Positions 8,530 through 17,460 of a DNA stretch of 64,000 nucleotides are shown here, in pieces. Below the pieces are notes generated by a model, which worked only from the letters and a program-made list of their open reading frames with translations, had not been told where the DNA came from and did not search any database. The DNA comes from Yinghuangia soli (GTDB lineage: Bacteria; Actinomycetota; Actinomycetes; Streptomycetales; Streptomycetaceae): positions 1 to 64,000 of the forward strand of contig NZ_JAKFHA010000026.1 in NCBI RefSeq assembly GCF_021502675.1, in the 5' to 3' direction. A program made the translations under genes and the position numbers. Every line of letters starts with the position of its first letter. Position 1 is the first letter of the stretch.

Positions 8530-9003
8530 TCAGGCCTCGGGCAGCGGCGGGAGCTCGCCGGTGGTCTCGTAGGTGCTCATCTGCTCGATGCGCTTGATGT
8601 GCCGCGGCGCGTCCGAGAACGGTGTGTCCAGGAACACCTGCACGAACTTGGCGGCCTCCTCGTCCGTGTGCATGCGCGCGCCGAGGCTGATCACGTTGGC
8701 GTTGTTGTGCTCGCGGGCCAGCGCGGCGATGTCCTCGCGCCACACCAGCGCGGCACGGACGCCCTTGACCTTGTTGGCGGCGATCTGCTCGCCGTTGCCC
8801 GAGCCGCCGATCACGATGCCGAGCGAGCCCGGGTCGGCCGCGACGGCCTCGCCGGCCCGCAGGCAGAAGACGGGGTAGTCGTACGCCTCGGCCTGGACGG
8901 CCGGGCCGCAGTCCACGGCCTCGTGGCCGTGGGCGTTCAGCCACTCGATGAGGTGTTGCTTGAGGTCGTAGCCCGCGTGGTCGGAGCCGAGGTAAACGCG
9001 CAT
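8530..9003 (-). CDS. rpiB: ribose-5-phosphate isomerase B
   Basis: 157-residue RpiB of the RpiB/LacA/LacB fold, interconverting ribose 5-phosphate and ribulose 5-phosphate in the non-oxidative pentose phosphate pathway. The N-terminal GSDHAGYDLK, the catalytic loop IGGSGNGEQIAANKV and HNNANVISLGAR are diagnostic; a Ser-containing GSGNGE loop is typical of actinobacterial enzymes. The ATG at 9001-9003 starts exactly at the conserved MRVYLGSDH. Confidence 0.95.
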   Translation of the reverse strand: MRVYLGSDHAGYDLKQHLIEWLNAHGHEAVDCGPAVQAEAYDYPVFCLRAGEAVAADPGSLGIVIGGSGNGEQIAANKVKGVRAALVWREDIAALAREHNNANVISLGARMHTDEEAAKFVQVFLDTPFSDAPRHIKRIEQMSTYETTGELPPLPEA

Positions 9004-9069
9004 GGAGGCAGTCTCTCAGGACCCTGCGCGGAACTCACATCGCAGGGTCCGGTCGAGTGCCGCGGCCGG

Positions 9070-9687
9070 TCAGTAGCGGTAGTCGGACGGCGGGTACGAG
9101 GGCGGCGCGGCGGGCGGGGGCGGCGGCGAGCTCGGCGGCGGGCCGGCTGCGGCGTGCGCGGCCGGGGTGCGTCCCGCGGCGGCCGCGAGGGCGCAGACCA
9201 GTCCCACGAACCAGCCGGCCAGCAGGCCGTACCCGCCGCCGGCCGCGAGGGCGTTGAGCGCGGCGGAGAGCGTGCGCTCGTCGTCGTCCCCGAAGTGGCC
9301 GGTGACGCCGAAGCCGCCGGTGATCAGGTAGCTCGTCAGCACGCAGACGGCGCCGCCCGCGACGAGCGAGAACCAGCCGATGACGAACGGAGAGGCCGCG
9401 GACGAGCGGGCCAGGGCGAGCACCGCGCCGACCGTGACCACAAGGATGGCCGCGCCGATCAGGTAGCCGGCCACGAACTTGCCTTCCAGCCCTTCGAAGG
9501 GGCCGCTCTTGTCGAGCACGAAGTGCGGGACGTTGAGCCAGCCCAGGATGTGGTAGCCCGAGTTCTCGCCGACGTCCTCCTGCTCCAGGAGGTGCTCCCA
9601 GACCCACTGGTTGCCGAAGCCGGCGACCAGCAGGAACGAGGCCACGGTGCCGGCCCATACGACGCGTCGTGCTGTCCCGGTGTCCAT
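9070..9687 (-). CDS. membrane protein of unknown function with Pro-rich tail
   Basis: About 205 residues with four predicted membrane segments (near residues 8-24, 70-90, 98-122 and 150-172), an extracytoplasmic acidic segment between the first two, and a C-terminal Pro/Ser-rich cytoplasmic tail ending in SDYRY. I do not recognise a family. The ATG at 9685-9687 puts the first membrane helix at the N-terminus; it has no clear ribosome site. A regular 10-bp-phased repeat array lies 44-123 bases upstream and may be its control region. Confidence 0.6.
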   Translation of the reverse strand: MDTGTARRVVWAGTVASFLLVAGFGNQWVWEHLLEQEDVGENSGYHILGWLNVPHFVLDKSGPFEGLEGKFVAGYLIGAAILVVTVGAVLALARSSAASPFVIGWFSLVAGGAVCVLTSYLITGGFGVTGHFGDDDERTLSAALNALAAGGGYGLLAGWFVGLVCALAAAAGRTPAAHAAAGPPPSSPPPPPAAPPSYPPSDYRY

Positions 9688-9730
9688 GGCGCGGATGGTA
9701 GGCCGTGCGCACCGGGCGCGGGAAGCATCC

Positions 9731-9810
9731 GGCCGGTGAATTCCGGTGAATCCCAGGGAACTTGAGGGAATGCGCGGGAACACGCAGGAACGTGCGGGAG
9801 TCCGGCGGAA
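9731..9810. repeat. 10-bp-phased degenerate array (8 units)
   Basis: Eight consecutive 10-base blocks end in ggtgaa, ggtgaa, agggaa, agggaa, cgggaa, aggaa, gggag and cggaa. The period is exactly one helical turn, so the motif always faces the same side of the DNA. It sits upstream of the 9070-9687 gene. Confidence 0.7.
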
Positions 9811-9825
9811 CGCGGGCGGAAACGG

Positions 9826-9858
9826 CAAGGCCCGCCCCTGCGCCAGGAGCGGGCCTTG
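9826..9858 (-). terminator. bioY terminator
   Basis: caaggcccgc (9826-9835) pairs with gcgggccttg (9849-9858). It lies 22 bases after the leftward bioY stop and is followed on the minus strand by ccgtttcc. Confidence 0.7.
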
Positions 9859-9879
9859 CGCGTCGTGCGGGAGGCGGGC

Positions 9880-10476
9880 TCAGCCGCGGCGGCCGACCAG
9901 CTTCCAGGCGGCGGGCAGCAGGCCCATCGCGAGGACGATCTTGAGGGCGTCGCCGAGCAGGTAGTTCTGCATGCCGATCTCGTACGCGCGCTCCAGCCCG
10001 ATGTTCAGGTCGTACGCGAGGTAGGCCAGGCCGGCCGCGTAGATCACCGCGTTGCCGAGCACCATGACCCCCGCGGTGCGCAGCGGGCTGCGGTCCGCGC
10101 CACGCTCGGCGAGCGCACCGGCGAGGCCGGCCGCGAGCACGAAGCCGACGATGTAGCCGAGCGTCGGCATGCCGGTGCCGGAGCCGCCGTCGGCGAACCA
10201 CGGCATGCCCGCGGCGCCCGCGGCCAGGTACAGCGCCATCGCGGCGAGGCCGCGCCACGCGCCCAGTGCGGTGCCGGCCAGCAGGACGGCGAAGGTCTGG
10301 CCGGTCACCGGCACCGGCGAGCCGGCCACCGGGATGGCGATCTGGGCGGCCAGGCCGACGAATCCGGCGGCGCCCGCGACCAGCGCGGCGTCGCGCACCA
10401 GCGCGCCGCGGAAGACGCGGGACGGGACCAGGTCGGCCAGGACGGGCAGGGAGTTGCTGGGCAGAGCGGTGCTCAC
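9880..10476 (-). CDS. bioY: biotin transporter substrate-binding protein BioY
   Basis: 198-residue integral membrane S component for biotin uptake with six hydrophobic segments. The family landmarks VTGQTFAVLLAGTALG, GMPWFADGG and PTLGYIVGF are present. BioY works alone or with an ECF energizing module (EcfAT); no ECF ATPase or T component is adjacent, so it either acts solo or uses a shared module. The GTG at 10474-10476 has GGAGG four bases upstream. An upstream near-palindrome (10513-10541) could be a biotin-repressor site. Confidence 0.92.
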   Translation of the reverse strand: MSTALPSNSLPVLADLVPSRVFRGALVRDAALVAGAAGFVGLAAQIAIPVAGSPVPVTGQTFAVLLAGTALGAWRGLAAMALYLAAGAAGMPWFADGGSGTGMPTLGYIVGFVLAAGLAGALAERGADRSPLRTAGVMVLGNAVIYAAGLAYLAYDLNIGLERAYEIGMQNYLLGDALKIVLAMGLLPAAWKLVGRRG

Positions 10477-10512
10477 GGAGCCTCCACACTCGGAATCAGT
10501 TGCGGGACTCTG

Positions 10513-10541
10513 CGAACGTACCGAACCGGTTAACGAACGTT
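10513..10541. promoter_or_regulatory. candidate operator upstream of bioY
   Basis: A central aaccggtt palindrome is flanked by gaacgt on the left and acgttt on the right, giving an offset symmetric element 37-65 bases before the bioY start. It could bind a biotin regulator (BioQ- or BirA-like), but the symmetry is imperfect. Confidence 0.35.
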
Positions 10542-10617
10542 TATGCCGGTCCCCGACAACCCCGCGGGCCGGACCTTGTCGCCTCCCGCACAACCCGCGG
10601 GGCGGGCAGAAACCGCG

Positions 10618-10651
10618 CGGTGCCCCGCCCCGGGACCGGGGCGGGGCACCG
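10618..10651 (-). terminator. terminator of aldehyde dehydrogenase gene
   Basis: Perfect 14-bp arms (10618-10631 and 10638-10651) surround gggacc, 20 bases after the leftward stop codon at 10671. Confidence 0.75.
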
Positions 10652-10670
10652 TCATGCCGCACTCACAAAC

Positions 10671-12095
10671 TCACAGCTGGATGGATTTGACCTCCAGGTA
10701 CTCCTCCAGGCCGTACTTCCCCAGCTCGCGGCCGTTGCCCGACTGCTTGTAGCCGCCGAAGGGGGCCAGCGGGTTGAAGGCGCCGCCGTTGACGTCGACC
10801 TGGCCGGTGCGCAGCTTGCGGGCGAAGGCCAGGCCCTCTTCCTGCGTGCCCGCCCAGACGGCGCCGCCGAGGCCGTAGGGGGTGTCGTTGGCGATGCGCT
10901 CGGCGTCCTCCTCGTCGGCGTACGGCAGGATCGCGAGCACCGGGCCGAAGATCTCCTCGCGGGCGATCGTCATGTCGTTGTGCACGTTCGCGAAGACCGT
11001 CGGGCGCACGAAGTAGCCGGTGTCGATGCCGTCCGGCCGGCCCGGGCCGCCGGTGGCCAGGGTCGCGCCCTCGTCGATGCCCTGGGCGATGTAGCCCTGC
11101 ACGCGGTCGTACTGCACCGCGGAGACCAGCGGGCCCATCTTGCCGTCGAGTTCGGCGGCGGCTTCCACCGCGAGTCCGACCGCGCGGTCGTGGTCGTCGC
11201 GGTGCACGAGCATGCGGGTGGTGGCGTTGCAGCGCTGCCCGGTGTTGAGGTACGCGCCGTTGACGCCGGCCTTCACCGCGGCGGCCAGGTCCGCGCCGGG
11301 GAGGATGACATTGGCCGACTTGCCGCCCAGTTCGAGCGAGACGCGCTTGACGGTGGGGGCGGCCAGTTCGGCGACCCGGGTGCCGGCACGTGTCGACCCC
11401 GTGAAGGACACCATGTCGACGCCGGGGTGCGCGGCGATGGCCTCGCCGACCACGGGGCCGGTGCCGGAGACCAGGTTGACCACGCCGCGCGGGAGTCCGG
11501 CGGTGTCCAGGATGTCCATGAAGACGTACGCCGCCGAGGGGGCGACCTCGCTCGGCTTGAGCACCACGGTGCAGCCGGCCGCGAGGGCCGGGCCGAGCTT
11601 GTTGGTGATCTGGTGCAGCGGGAAGTTCCACGGCGTGATGGCGCCGACCACGCCGACCGGTTCGCGCACCACGAGGGAGTTGCCGATGCGCTCTTCCCAG
11701 GCGAACTCCTCGGCGAGCCGGACGAAGCTGCCCAGCACCCCGATCGGCAGGCCGACGTGCACGCGCTGCGCGAGCGGGCCGGGGGCGCCGATGTCGCGGA
11801 CCACTGCCTCGGCCATCTCGCCGGCCCGCTCGGCGAGCAGGTCGCGGACCTTGGCGAGATACGCGGCGCGCTCCGCGGGCGGAGTGGCGGCCCAGCCGGG
11901 GAAGGCCCGGCGGGCCGCGGCGACCGCGCGGTCGACGTCCTCCGCGGTGCCGTCCGGGACGGTGGCGTGCACCTTCTCGGTGGCCGGGTCGACCACCTCC
12001 AGCCCGCCGGTGCCGGTCGAGGGCACCCAGGCCCCGTCGATATAGACGGTGTCGTACACGGTGATCTCCGCCTTGCCCTGCGCCTGTCCGGCCAT
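10671..12095 (-). CDS. NAD(P)-dependent aldehyde dehydrogenase
   Basis: 474 residues, a normal ALDH-superfamily length, oxidising an aldehyde to its acid in the cytoplasm. It shows the cofactor motif FTGSTRAG, the general base in [10 protein letters not shown], the nucleophilic Cys in NTGQRCNA and the terminal [11 protein letters not shown]. The match to PWNFPLHQI in the cofactor domain is also typical. Substrate cannot be deduced and no pathway genes adjoin it. It starts at an ATG preceded by GGAGG on the minus strand. Confidence 0.92.
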   Translation of the reverse strand: MAGQAQGKAEITVYDTVYIDGAWVPSTGTGGLEVVDPATEKVHATVPDGTAEDVDRAVAAARRAFPGWAATPPAERAAYLAKVRDLLAERAGEMAEAVVRDIGAPGPLAQRVHVGLPIGVLGSFVRLAEEFAWEERIGNSLVVREPVGVVGAITPWNFPLHQITNKLGPALAAGCTVVLKPSEVAPSAAYVFMDILDTAGLPRGVVNLVSGTGPVVGEAIAAHPGVDMVSFTGSTRAGTRVAELAAPTVKRVSLELGGKSANVILPGADLAAAVKAGVNGAYLNTGQRCNATTRMLVHRDDHDRAVGLAVEAAAELDGKMGPLVSAVQYDRVQGYIAQGIDEGATLATGGPGRPDGIDTGYFVRPTVFANVHNDMTIAREEIFGPVLAILPYADEEDAERIANDTPYGLGGAVWAGTQEEGLAFARKLRTGQVDVNGGAFNPLAPFGGYKQSGNGRELGKYGLEEYLEVKSIQL

Positions 12096-12236
12096 GCCGC
12101 GTAGCCCTCCTCCGAGTGGGGACGTCCCCCTGCACGCTACGTCGGGCGGGCGGCGAGGTCACCCCTTCGGCCGACACGCACCGCCGCCGGATCCCCCTGC
12201 TGCTGCGGGAATAGGTTTCTTGCATAGGATCTTCAA

Positions 12237-12253
12237 TTGCAAGTAACTTGCAA
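12237..12253 (+). promoter_or_regulatory. Nur box upstream of sodF
   Basis: ttgcaa-gtaac-ttgcaa is a perfect match to the Streptomyces Nur box (tTGCaa-N5-ttGCAA). Nur is a Fur-family repressor that, when loaded with nickel, silences the Fe superoxide dismutase gene. The box is 24 bases before the ATG, where it would overlap the transcription start region. Confidence 0.88.
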
Positions 12254-12276
12254 CTGAGAAGCTCTCGGAGGAACTG

Positions 12277-12903
12277 ATGACCTACACGCTGCCCGAGCTG
12301 CCGTACGACTACGCGGCGCTGGAACCCGTCATCAGCGGCCAGATCATCGAGCTGCACCACGACAAGCACCACGCGGCGTACGTCAAGGGCGCGAACGACA
12401 CGCTCGAGCAGATCGCCGAGGCGCGCGACAAGGACCAGCTCGGCGGCATCGTCGGCCTGGAGCGCACCCTCGCGTTCCACCTGGCCGGGCACGTCCTGCA
12501 CTCCATCTACTGGACGAACATGTCCGGCGACGGCGGCGGCGAGCCGGGCAAGGACGGCGCCGAGGGCGAGCTGCGCGAGGCGATCGAGGAACACCTCGGC
12601 GGCTTCGACAAGTTCAAGAACCAGCTCACCAAGGCCACCGCGACCACGCAGGGCTCGGGCTGGGGCGTGCTGGCCTGGGAGCCGCTGGGGCAGCGCCTCA
12701 TCGTCGAGCAGGTGTACGACCACCAGGGCAACATCGGCCAGGGCGCGGTCCCGCTGCTGGTCTTCGACGCCTGGGAGCACGCGTTCTACCTGCAGTACAA
12801 GAACGTGAAGCCGGACTTCGTCGACGCCATGTGGAAGATCGTCAACTGGCAGGACGTGGCCGCGCGCTTCGGCAAGGCGAAGGCGGCCGGCGCCCTCATC
12901 TGA
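12277..12903 (+). CDS. sodF: Fe/Mn-family superoxide dismutase, probably Fe-type SodF
   Basis: 208-residue cytoplasmic enzyme converting superoxide to peroxide and oxygen. Metal ligands are visible: His in [10 protein letters not shown], His in [10 protein letters not shown], and the Asp/His pair in VFDAWEHAF. The ATG has CGGAGGA upstream. The perfect Nur box just before the gene identifies it functionally as the Streptomyces sodF, made when nickel is scarce and repressed when the nickel enzyme SodN can be used. sodN itself is not in this window. Confidence 0.93.
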   Translation: MTYTLPELPYDYAALEPVISGQIIELHHDKHHAAYVKGANDTLEQIAEARDKDQLGGIVGLERTLAFHLAGHVLHSIYWTNMSGDGGGEPGKDGAEGELREAIEEHLGGFDKFKNQLTKATATTQGSGWGVLAWEPLGQRLIVEQVYDHQGNIGQGAVPLLVFDAWEHAFYLQYKNVKPDFVDAMWKIVNWQDVAARFGKAKAAGALI

Positions 12904-12997
12904 GGCCGCGTCATCCGCACCGCAGATTCCGGAGGGACGTGACCTCCGGGGCCTTTCGAACCGATCGTCTTCCCAACGTCGATTCAGTCAGGCCGCA

Positions 12998-13032
12998 GAC
13001 GACCCCGCGCGGGCCAATCGCGCGGGGTCGTC
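12998..13032. terminator. bidirectional terminator after sodF
   Basis: gacgaccccgcgcg (12998-13011) pairs perfectly with cgcgcggggtcgtc (13019-13032) across ggccaat, between convergent sodF and the 13066-13815 gene. Confidence 0.8.
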
Positions 13033-13065
13033 GTGCTGCGCGCCAAGCGTAGCCAGGACCGGCCG

Positions 13066-13815
13066 TCAGGCTCCGGGCACCTCGGGCATCCCCGCACCCC
13101 CGGGCGCGCCCGCACGGGCCGGCGCGGCCCACACCAGCGGGCGGCTGCGGCCGACGACCGCGTACTCGCGGGCGAGGCCCGCCTCGTGCAGCCGGGCCAG
13201 CGGCGTGAACGACAGGCCGTACTCGTCCTCGCCCTTGTCGAAGCCCCAGTCCTTGTAGACCTCCACCTCGTAGACCACCCGCACCAGCGCCTCGGCGGCG
13301 CCGTCCGGCGCCCGGTCCGGCACCTCGGGGATGTCGCCGCCCAGGCCGGGGGTGATGTCGATGCGCCCGGTCATCCGGTACTGCAGCCCGCGCAGCGCGA
13401 GCCACCAGTCCAGGTCGTCGCCCTTGCCGATGCGCACCCCGTGCCAGTTGGTGGTCGCGTCGAACTCCCGCTCCACGCCGCCGCTCTCCTGCCAGCGGGC
13501 CACCGCGAGGTCACGCCACTCCTCCAGATGCCGGTCCGCGACCTGGCGGAACGGGCCGGTGGCGAGCGGGCCCTCGGGGTCCACCGCGAAGCGGCCCCCC
13601 GCGCGGTTGTAGTAGTGCCGCAGGGTCGCCGCGCTGTGCCGGAGGCCGGCCAGCTTCCAGCAGGCCGCGGTCGGGCGCAGGGCCACGGCGAACGCCCGGT
13701 CGCGGATCCCGGGCCGGCGTGACCCGAACGGCGCATTGCCGTTGGGGGTCCGCGGGTCGGGACGGCCGCGGCGGGCCGTACGTACCAGAGGTCTCGAGCG
13801 TTCAGGCGCGGTCAT
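13066..13815 (-). CDS. conserved-looking protein of unknown function
   Basis: 249 residues, not recognised. The first 40 residues are basic and low in complexity, so the true start may be later. The central part (about 65-200) has a folded-protein composition with many Trp, Tyr and acidic residues (for example LDWWLALRGLQYR and YEVEVYKDWGFDKGEDEYG). There are no membrane segments or signal peptide. It converges on sodF and is preceded by an 11-bp-phased repeat array. Confidence 0.55.
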   Translation of the reverse strand: MTAPERSRPLVRTARRGRPDPRTPNGNAPFGSRRPGIRDRAFAVALRPTAACWKLAGLRHSAATLRHYYNRAGGRFAVDPEGPLATGPFRQVADRHLEEWRDLAVARWQESGGVEREFDATTNWHGVRIGKGDDLDWWLALRGLQYRMTGRIDITPGLGGDIPEVPDRAPDGAAEALVRVVYEVEVYKDWGFDKGEDEYGLSFTPLARLHEAGLAREYAVVGRSRPLVWAAPARAGAPGGAGMPEVPGA

Positions 13816-13877
13816 CTGTCCAGTTTATTGGGTTATGTCACGATACGTTCAGTCGTCGCTGCATGGTGTCGCCGACC

Positions 13878-13954
13878 GAGTCGCAGACCGGCTGGAGAGC
13901 CGCTGCAGACTCGCTGCAGAGCCGCTCCGGACCCGCTGCAGACTCGCCGCAGAC
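13878..13954. repeat. 11-bp-phased degenerate array (7 units)
   Basis: Seven consecutive 11-base units approximate YCGCTGCAGAS: gagtcgcagac, cggctggagag, ccgctgcagac, tcgctgcagag, ccgctccggac, ccgctgcagac, tcgccgcagac. It lies 63-139 bases upstream of the start of the leftward 13066-13815 gene. Confidence 0.75.
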
Positions 13955-13958
13955 CAAA

Positions 13959-13994
13959 GGGGCCGCATCCGGCATTGTCTCCGGATGCGGCCCC
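13959..13994 (-). terminator. terminator of the DsbA-like gene
   Basis: ggggccgcatccgg (13959-13972) pairs with ccggatgcggcccc (13981-13994); on the minus strand it is followed by tttggt. It lies 40 bases after the stop at 14035. Confidence 0.8.
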
Positions 13995-14034
13995 TGGCAC
14001 GCAAGACGACACGGGCGCCGCCGAACAGCTGCCG

Positions 14035-14652
14035 TCAGTCGAAGACCGGGCCCTCGGTGCGGGTGCGCTTGAGCTCGAAGAAGCCCGGGGTGCCGGCCAC
14101 CAGGACGCAGCCGTCCCAGAGCCTGCCGGCCGCCTCGCCCTTGGGTGCCGGGGTCACCACGGGGCCGAAGAACGCCACCCCGTTGACCGCGACGACGGGC
14201 GTGCCGACGTCCTCGCCGACCAGCGTGATGCCTTCCTTGTGCGAGGCGCGCAGGGCGACGTCGTACTCGTCGGAGTCCGCAGCGTCCGCGAGCTCCTTGG
14301 GCAGCCCGGCCTCGACGAGAGCTTCCTCGATGGTCGCCCGGTCGTAGTCGCGCCCGCCCGGGTGCCGCCGGGTGCCGAGCGCGGTGTAGAGCGCGCCGAG
14401 CACCTCGTTGCCGTACTTCTGCTCGGCGGCGATGCACACGCGCACCGGGCCCCAGCCCTTGGCGAGGAGTTCCTTGTACTGCTCCGGGATGTCGTCCCGG
14501 TTCTCGTTGAGCACCGACAGGCTCATCACGTGCCAGGTGACGTCCACCGGACGCACCTTCTCCACCTCGAGCATCCAGCGCGAGGTCATCCAGGCCCAGG
14601 GGCACAGCGGGTCGAACCAGAAGTGCGCCTGGTCGCGCTCAGCGGTCGTCAA
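14035..14652 (-). CDS. DsbA-family mycothiol-dependent nitroreductase-like protein
   Basis: 205-residue thioredoxin-fold protein related to the mycothiol-dependent nitroreductase Rv2466c. The active site near residue 17 reads CPWAW, so only the first Cys of the usual CxxC is kept, which implies a monothiol mechanism via mixed disulfide with mycothiol (inference). The cis-Pro loop [16 protein letters not shown] is present. There is no signal peptide, so it is cytoplasmic. The gene is divergent from the aminopeptidase pair and ends at a strong terminator. Confidence 0.82.
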   Translation of the reverse strand: MTTAERDQAHFWFDPLCPWAWMTSRWMLEVEKVRPVDVTWHVMSLSVLNENRDDIPEQYKELLAKGWGPVRVCIAAEQKYGNEVLGALYTALGTRRHPGGRDYDRATIEEALVEAGLPKELADAADSDEYDVALRASHKEGITLVGEDVGTPVVAVNGVAFFGPVVTPAPKGEAAGRLWDGCVLVAGTPGFFELKRTRTEGPVFD

Positions 14653-14853
14653 GGTCGGTTCCTTCCCAACGCGGTCCGGCCGCGGGACGGGGGCCCGGCC
14701 GCAGCCATCTCAGTTGCCTTCTCCAGGCTGCAACCGCGCCGGTTCCGGGGGCATTCCTCGTCCCCCTGGCGCGGGGCGCGGCGTGAAAGGATTCGCGGGC
14801 AGGCAGAAACAATCCGCATCTGCTGCGAACGGCGCAAACAGGGAGCGTGATCC

Positions 14854-17409
14854 GTGCCCGGCAAGAACCTGACGCGCGACGAGGCCCGCGAACGGGCCCG
14901 GACGATCGGCGTCGAGGCGTACGACATCACCCTCGATCTGACCACCGGGCCCACGACGTTCCGGTCCGAGACGGTGATCCGGTTCGGCTGCACCGAACCC
15001 GGCACCTCGACCTTCGTCGACCTGCTCGCCCCCGAGGTGGCCGAGGTCCGCCTCAACGACCGGGTGCTCGACCCCGCCGAGGTCTTCGACGGCACCCGCA
15101 TCGCCCTGGACGGCCTGGCCGCGGAGAACGAGCTGCGCGTGGTGGCCTCGTGCGCGTACAGCCGCACGGGGCAGGGCCTGCACCGCTTCGAGGACCCCGC
15201 GGACGGCGGCGTGTACACGTACACGCACTTCGAGCCCGCGGACGCCCGGCGGCTCTACGCCAACTTCGAACAGCCGGACCTGAAGGCCTCGTTCACCTTC
15301 ACGGTGACCGCTCCCGAGGAGTGGACCGTGGTCTCCAACGCCGCCGAGGCGGTCCGCGAGCCCGCCGGTGCCGGCGCTGCCACGTGGCGCTTCGAGCCGA
15401 CCAAGCGCATCTCGACCTACATCACCGCGCTGGCGGCCGGCACGTACCACGTGGTGCGCGCCGTATACGAGGGCGACGGAGTCGTCATCCCGCTCGGGCT
15501 GCTGTGCCGCAAGTCGCTGGCCGAGCACCTGGACGCCGACCGCCTGCTCGCGCAGACCAAGGCCGGCTTCGCGTTCTTCCACCGCGCCGACCGCTTCGCG
15601 CTGCCCTACCCGTTCGGCAAGTACGACCAGGTCTTCGTGCCCGAGTACAACATCGGCGCGATGGAGAACCCGGGCTGCGTGACCTTCCGCGACGAGTACA
15701 TCTTCCGCTCGAAGGTCACCGAGGCGTCCTACGAGGGCCGCGCCAACACCGTGCTGCACGAGATGGCGCACATGTGGTTCGGCGACCTGGTCACCATGAA
15801 GTGGTGGGACGACCTGTGGCTCAAGGAGTCGTTCGCCGACTACATGGGCACCGCGGCGGTCGCCGAGGCCACCGAGTACGAGGACTCATGGGTGTCCTTC
15901 GCGATCCGCCGCAAGGCCTGGGCGTACCGCCAGGACCAGCAGCCCACCACGCACCCGATCGTCGCGGACATCCGCGACCTCGAGGACGCGATGCTGAACT
16001 TCGACGGCATCACCTATGCCAAGGGTGCCTCGGTGCTCAAGCAGCTGGTGGCGTACGTCGGCGCCGAGCACTTCTACGCGGGCGCGCGCCGCTACTTCGC
16101 GGCGCACGCGTACGGCAACACCGGCCTCGTCGACCTGCTCTCCGCGCTGGAGGAGGAGAGCGGGCGCGACCTGTCCACGTGGTCGAAGGCCTGGCTGGAG
16201 ACCACCGGCATGAACCGGCTGGTGCCCGAGGTCGCGGTCGGCGCGGACGGCGCGGTCGCCGGCTTCGCGGTCCGGCAGGAAGGCGAGCCGCTGCGGCCGC
16301 ACCGCATCGCGATCGGCTGCTACGACGACGACGGCAGCGGCAAGCTGGTGCGCACCCGCCGGGTCGAGGTCGACGTCGTCGGCGCCCGCACCGAAGTGCC
16401 GGAGCTGGCCGGCGGGCCGCGCCCCGCGCTGATCCTGCTCAACGACGACGACCTCACCTACTGCAAGATCGCCTTCGACGAGGTCTCCACCGCCACCATC
16501 GGCGAGCGCCTCTCCGACGTGCAGGACCCGCTGGCCCGCGCGCTCATCTGGTCGGCCATGTGGAACCTCGCCCGCGACGCGGAGCTGCCCGCCCGGGAGT
16601 TCATCGCGCTGGTGCTGCGGCACGCGGCCCGCGAGTCGCGCATCGCGGTGGTCCAGATGGTCCTGGAGCAGGCCGAGGCGGCACTGCACCACTACGCCGC
16701 ACCGGACTGGCACGCCGCCGGGCAGGCCGAACTGTCCGCGGGCGCGCTGCGCGAGCTGCGCGCGGCGGCCCCGGGCAGCGACCACCAGCTGGCCTGGGCG
16801 CGCTGCTTCGGCCGCACCGCGGCCGGCGACGAGCAGCTCGCGCTGCTGCACGGCCTGGTGTCCGGCACGGAGTCGGTGCCCGGCCTGGACGTCGACAAGG
16901 AGCTGTCCTGGCTGTTCGCCGAGACGCTCACGGTGACCGGCGCCGGGACGAAGGCCGACCTGGACGCGCTGCTCGCCGCGGACGAGACCGCCGCCGGCCG
17001 CCAGCACTACACGGCCTGCCGGGCCGCGGTGGACACCACCGCCAACAAGGAGCGCGCCTGGCGTTCCGTGGTGGAGTCCGACGACCTCCCCAATGCGATG
17101 GTCGACGCGGTCATCCGCGGCTTCGACCGGACCATGGACCCCAAGAACCTCGCGCCGTTCACCGAGCCGTACTTCGCGGCCCTGGACCGGATCTGGTCGG
17201 AGCGCTCGATCGAGATCGCCCGGCGCATCGTGGTCGGCCTCTACCCGATGGGGGACGTGTCCGCCGAGCTGCTGCGGCGTACCGACGACTGGCTCGCCGA
17301 CGACGGCCGGGCGCCCGCGCTGCGCCGCCTGGTGCTGGAGCGCCGGGACGACGCGGCCCGGGCGCTCAAGGCCCGCGCCGCGGACGCCCGCGCGGCCGCC
17401 GCCGGCTGA
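14854..17409 (+). CDS. pepN: aminopeptidase N (M1 zinc metallopeptidase), copy 1
   Basis: 851-residue cytoplasmic M1 peptidase removing N-terminal residues from peptides. The exopeptidase motif GAMEN (VPEYNIGAMENPG) and zinc site HEMAHMWFGDLV followed by WLKESFADY are intact. The C-terminal ERAP1-like helical domain is complete. The GTG start begins the conserved PGKNLTRDEARERA. A near-identical-length paralogue follows 51 bases downstream in the same orientation, so they are probably cotranscribed. Confidence 0.95.
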   Translation: MPGKNLTRDEARERARTIGVEAYDITLDLTTGPTTFRSETVIRFGCTEPGTSTFVDLLAPEVAEVRLNDRVLDPAEVFDGTRIALDGLAAENELRVVASCAYSRTGQGLHRFEDPADGGVYTYTHFEPADARRLYANFEQPDLKASFTFTVTAPEEWTVVSNAAEAVREPAGAGAATWRFEPTKRISTYITALAAGTYHVVRAVYEGDGVVIPLGLLCRKSLAEHLDADRLLAQTKAGFAFFHRADRFALPYPFGKYDQVFVPEYNIGAMENPGCVTFRDEYIFRSKVTEASYEGRANTVLHEMAHMWFGDLVTMKWWDDLWLKESFADYMGTAAVAEATEYEDSWVSFAIRRKAWAYRQDQQPTTHPIVADIRDLEDAMLNFDGITYAKGASVLKQLVAYVGAEHFYAGARRYFAAHAYGNTGLVDLLSALEEESGRDLSTWSKAWLETTGMNRLVPEVAVGADGAVAGFAVRQEGEPLRPHRIAIGCYDDDGSGKLVRTRRVEVDVVGARTEVPELAGGPRPALILLNDDDLTYCKIAFDEVSTATIGERLSDVQDPLARALIWSAMWNLARDAELPAREFIALVLRHAARESRIAVVQMVLEQAEAALHHYAAPDWHAAGQAELSAGALRELRAAAPGSDHQLAWARCFGRTAAGDEQLALLHGLVSGTESVPGLDVDKELSWLFAETLTVTGAGTKADLDALLAADETAAGRQHYTACRAAVDTTANKERAWRSVVESDDLPNAMVDAVIRGFDRTMDPKNLAPFTEPYFAALDRIWSERSIEIARRIVVGLYPMGDVSAELLRRTDDWLADDGRAPALRRLVLERRDDAARALKARAADARAAAAG

Positions 17410-17460
17410 CCCCGCAGACCTCTTCGCCCCGAACCACCCAACGCAAAGGAGACGACCGGC

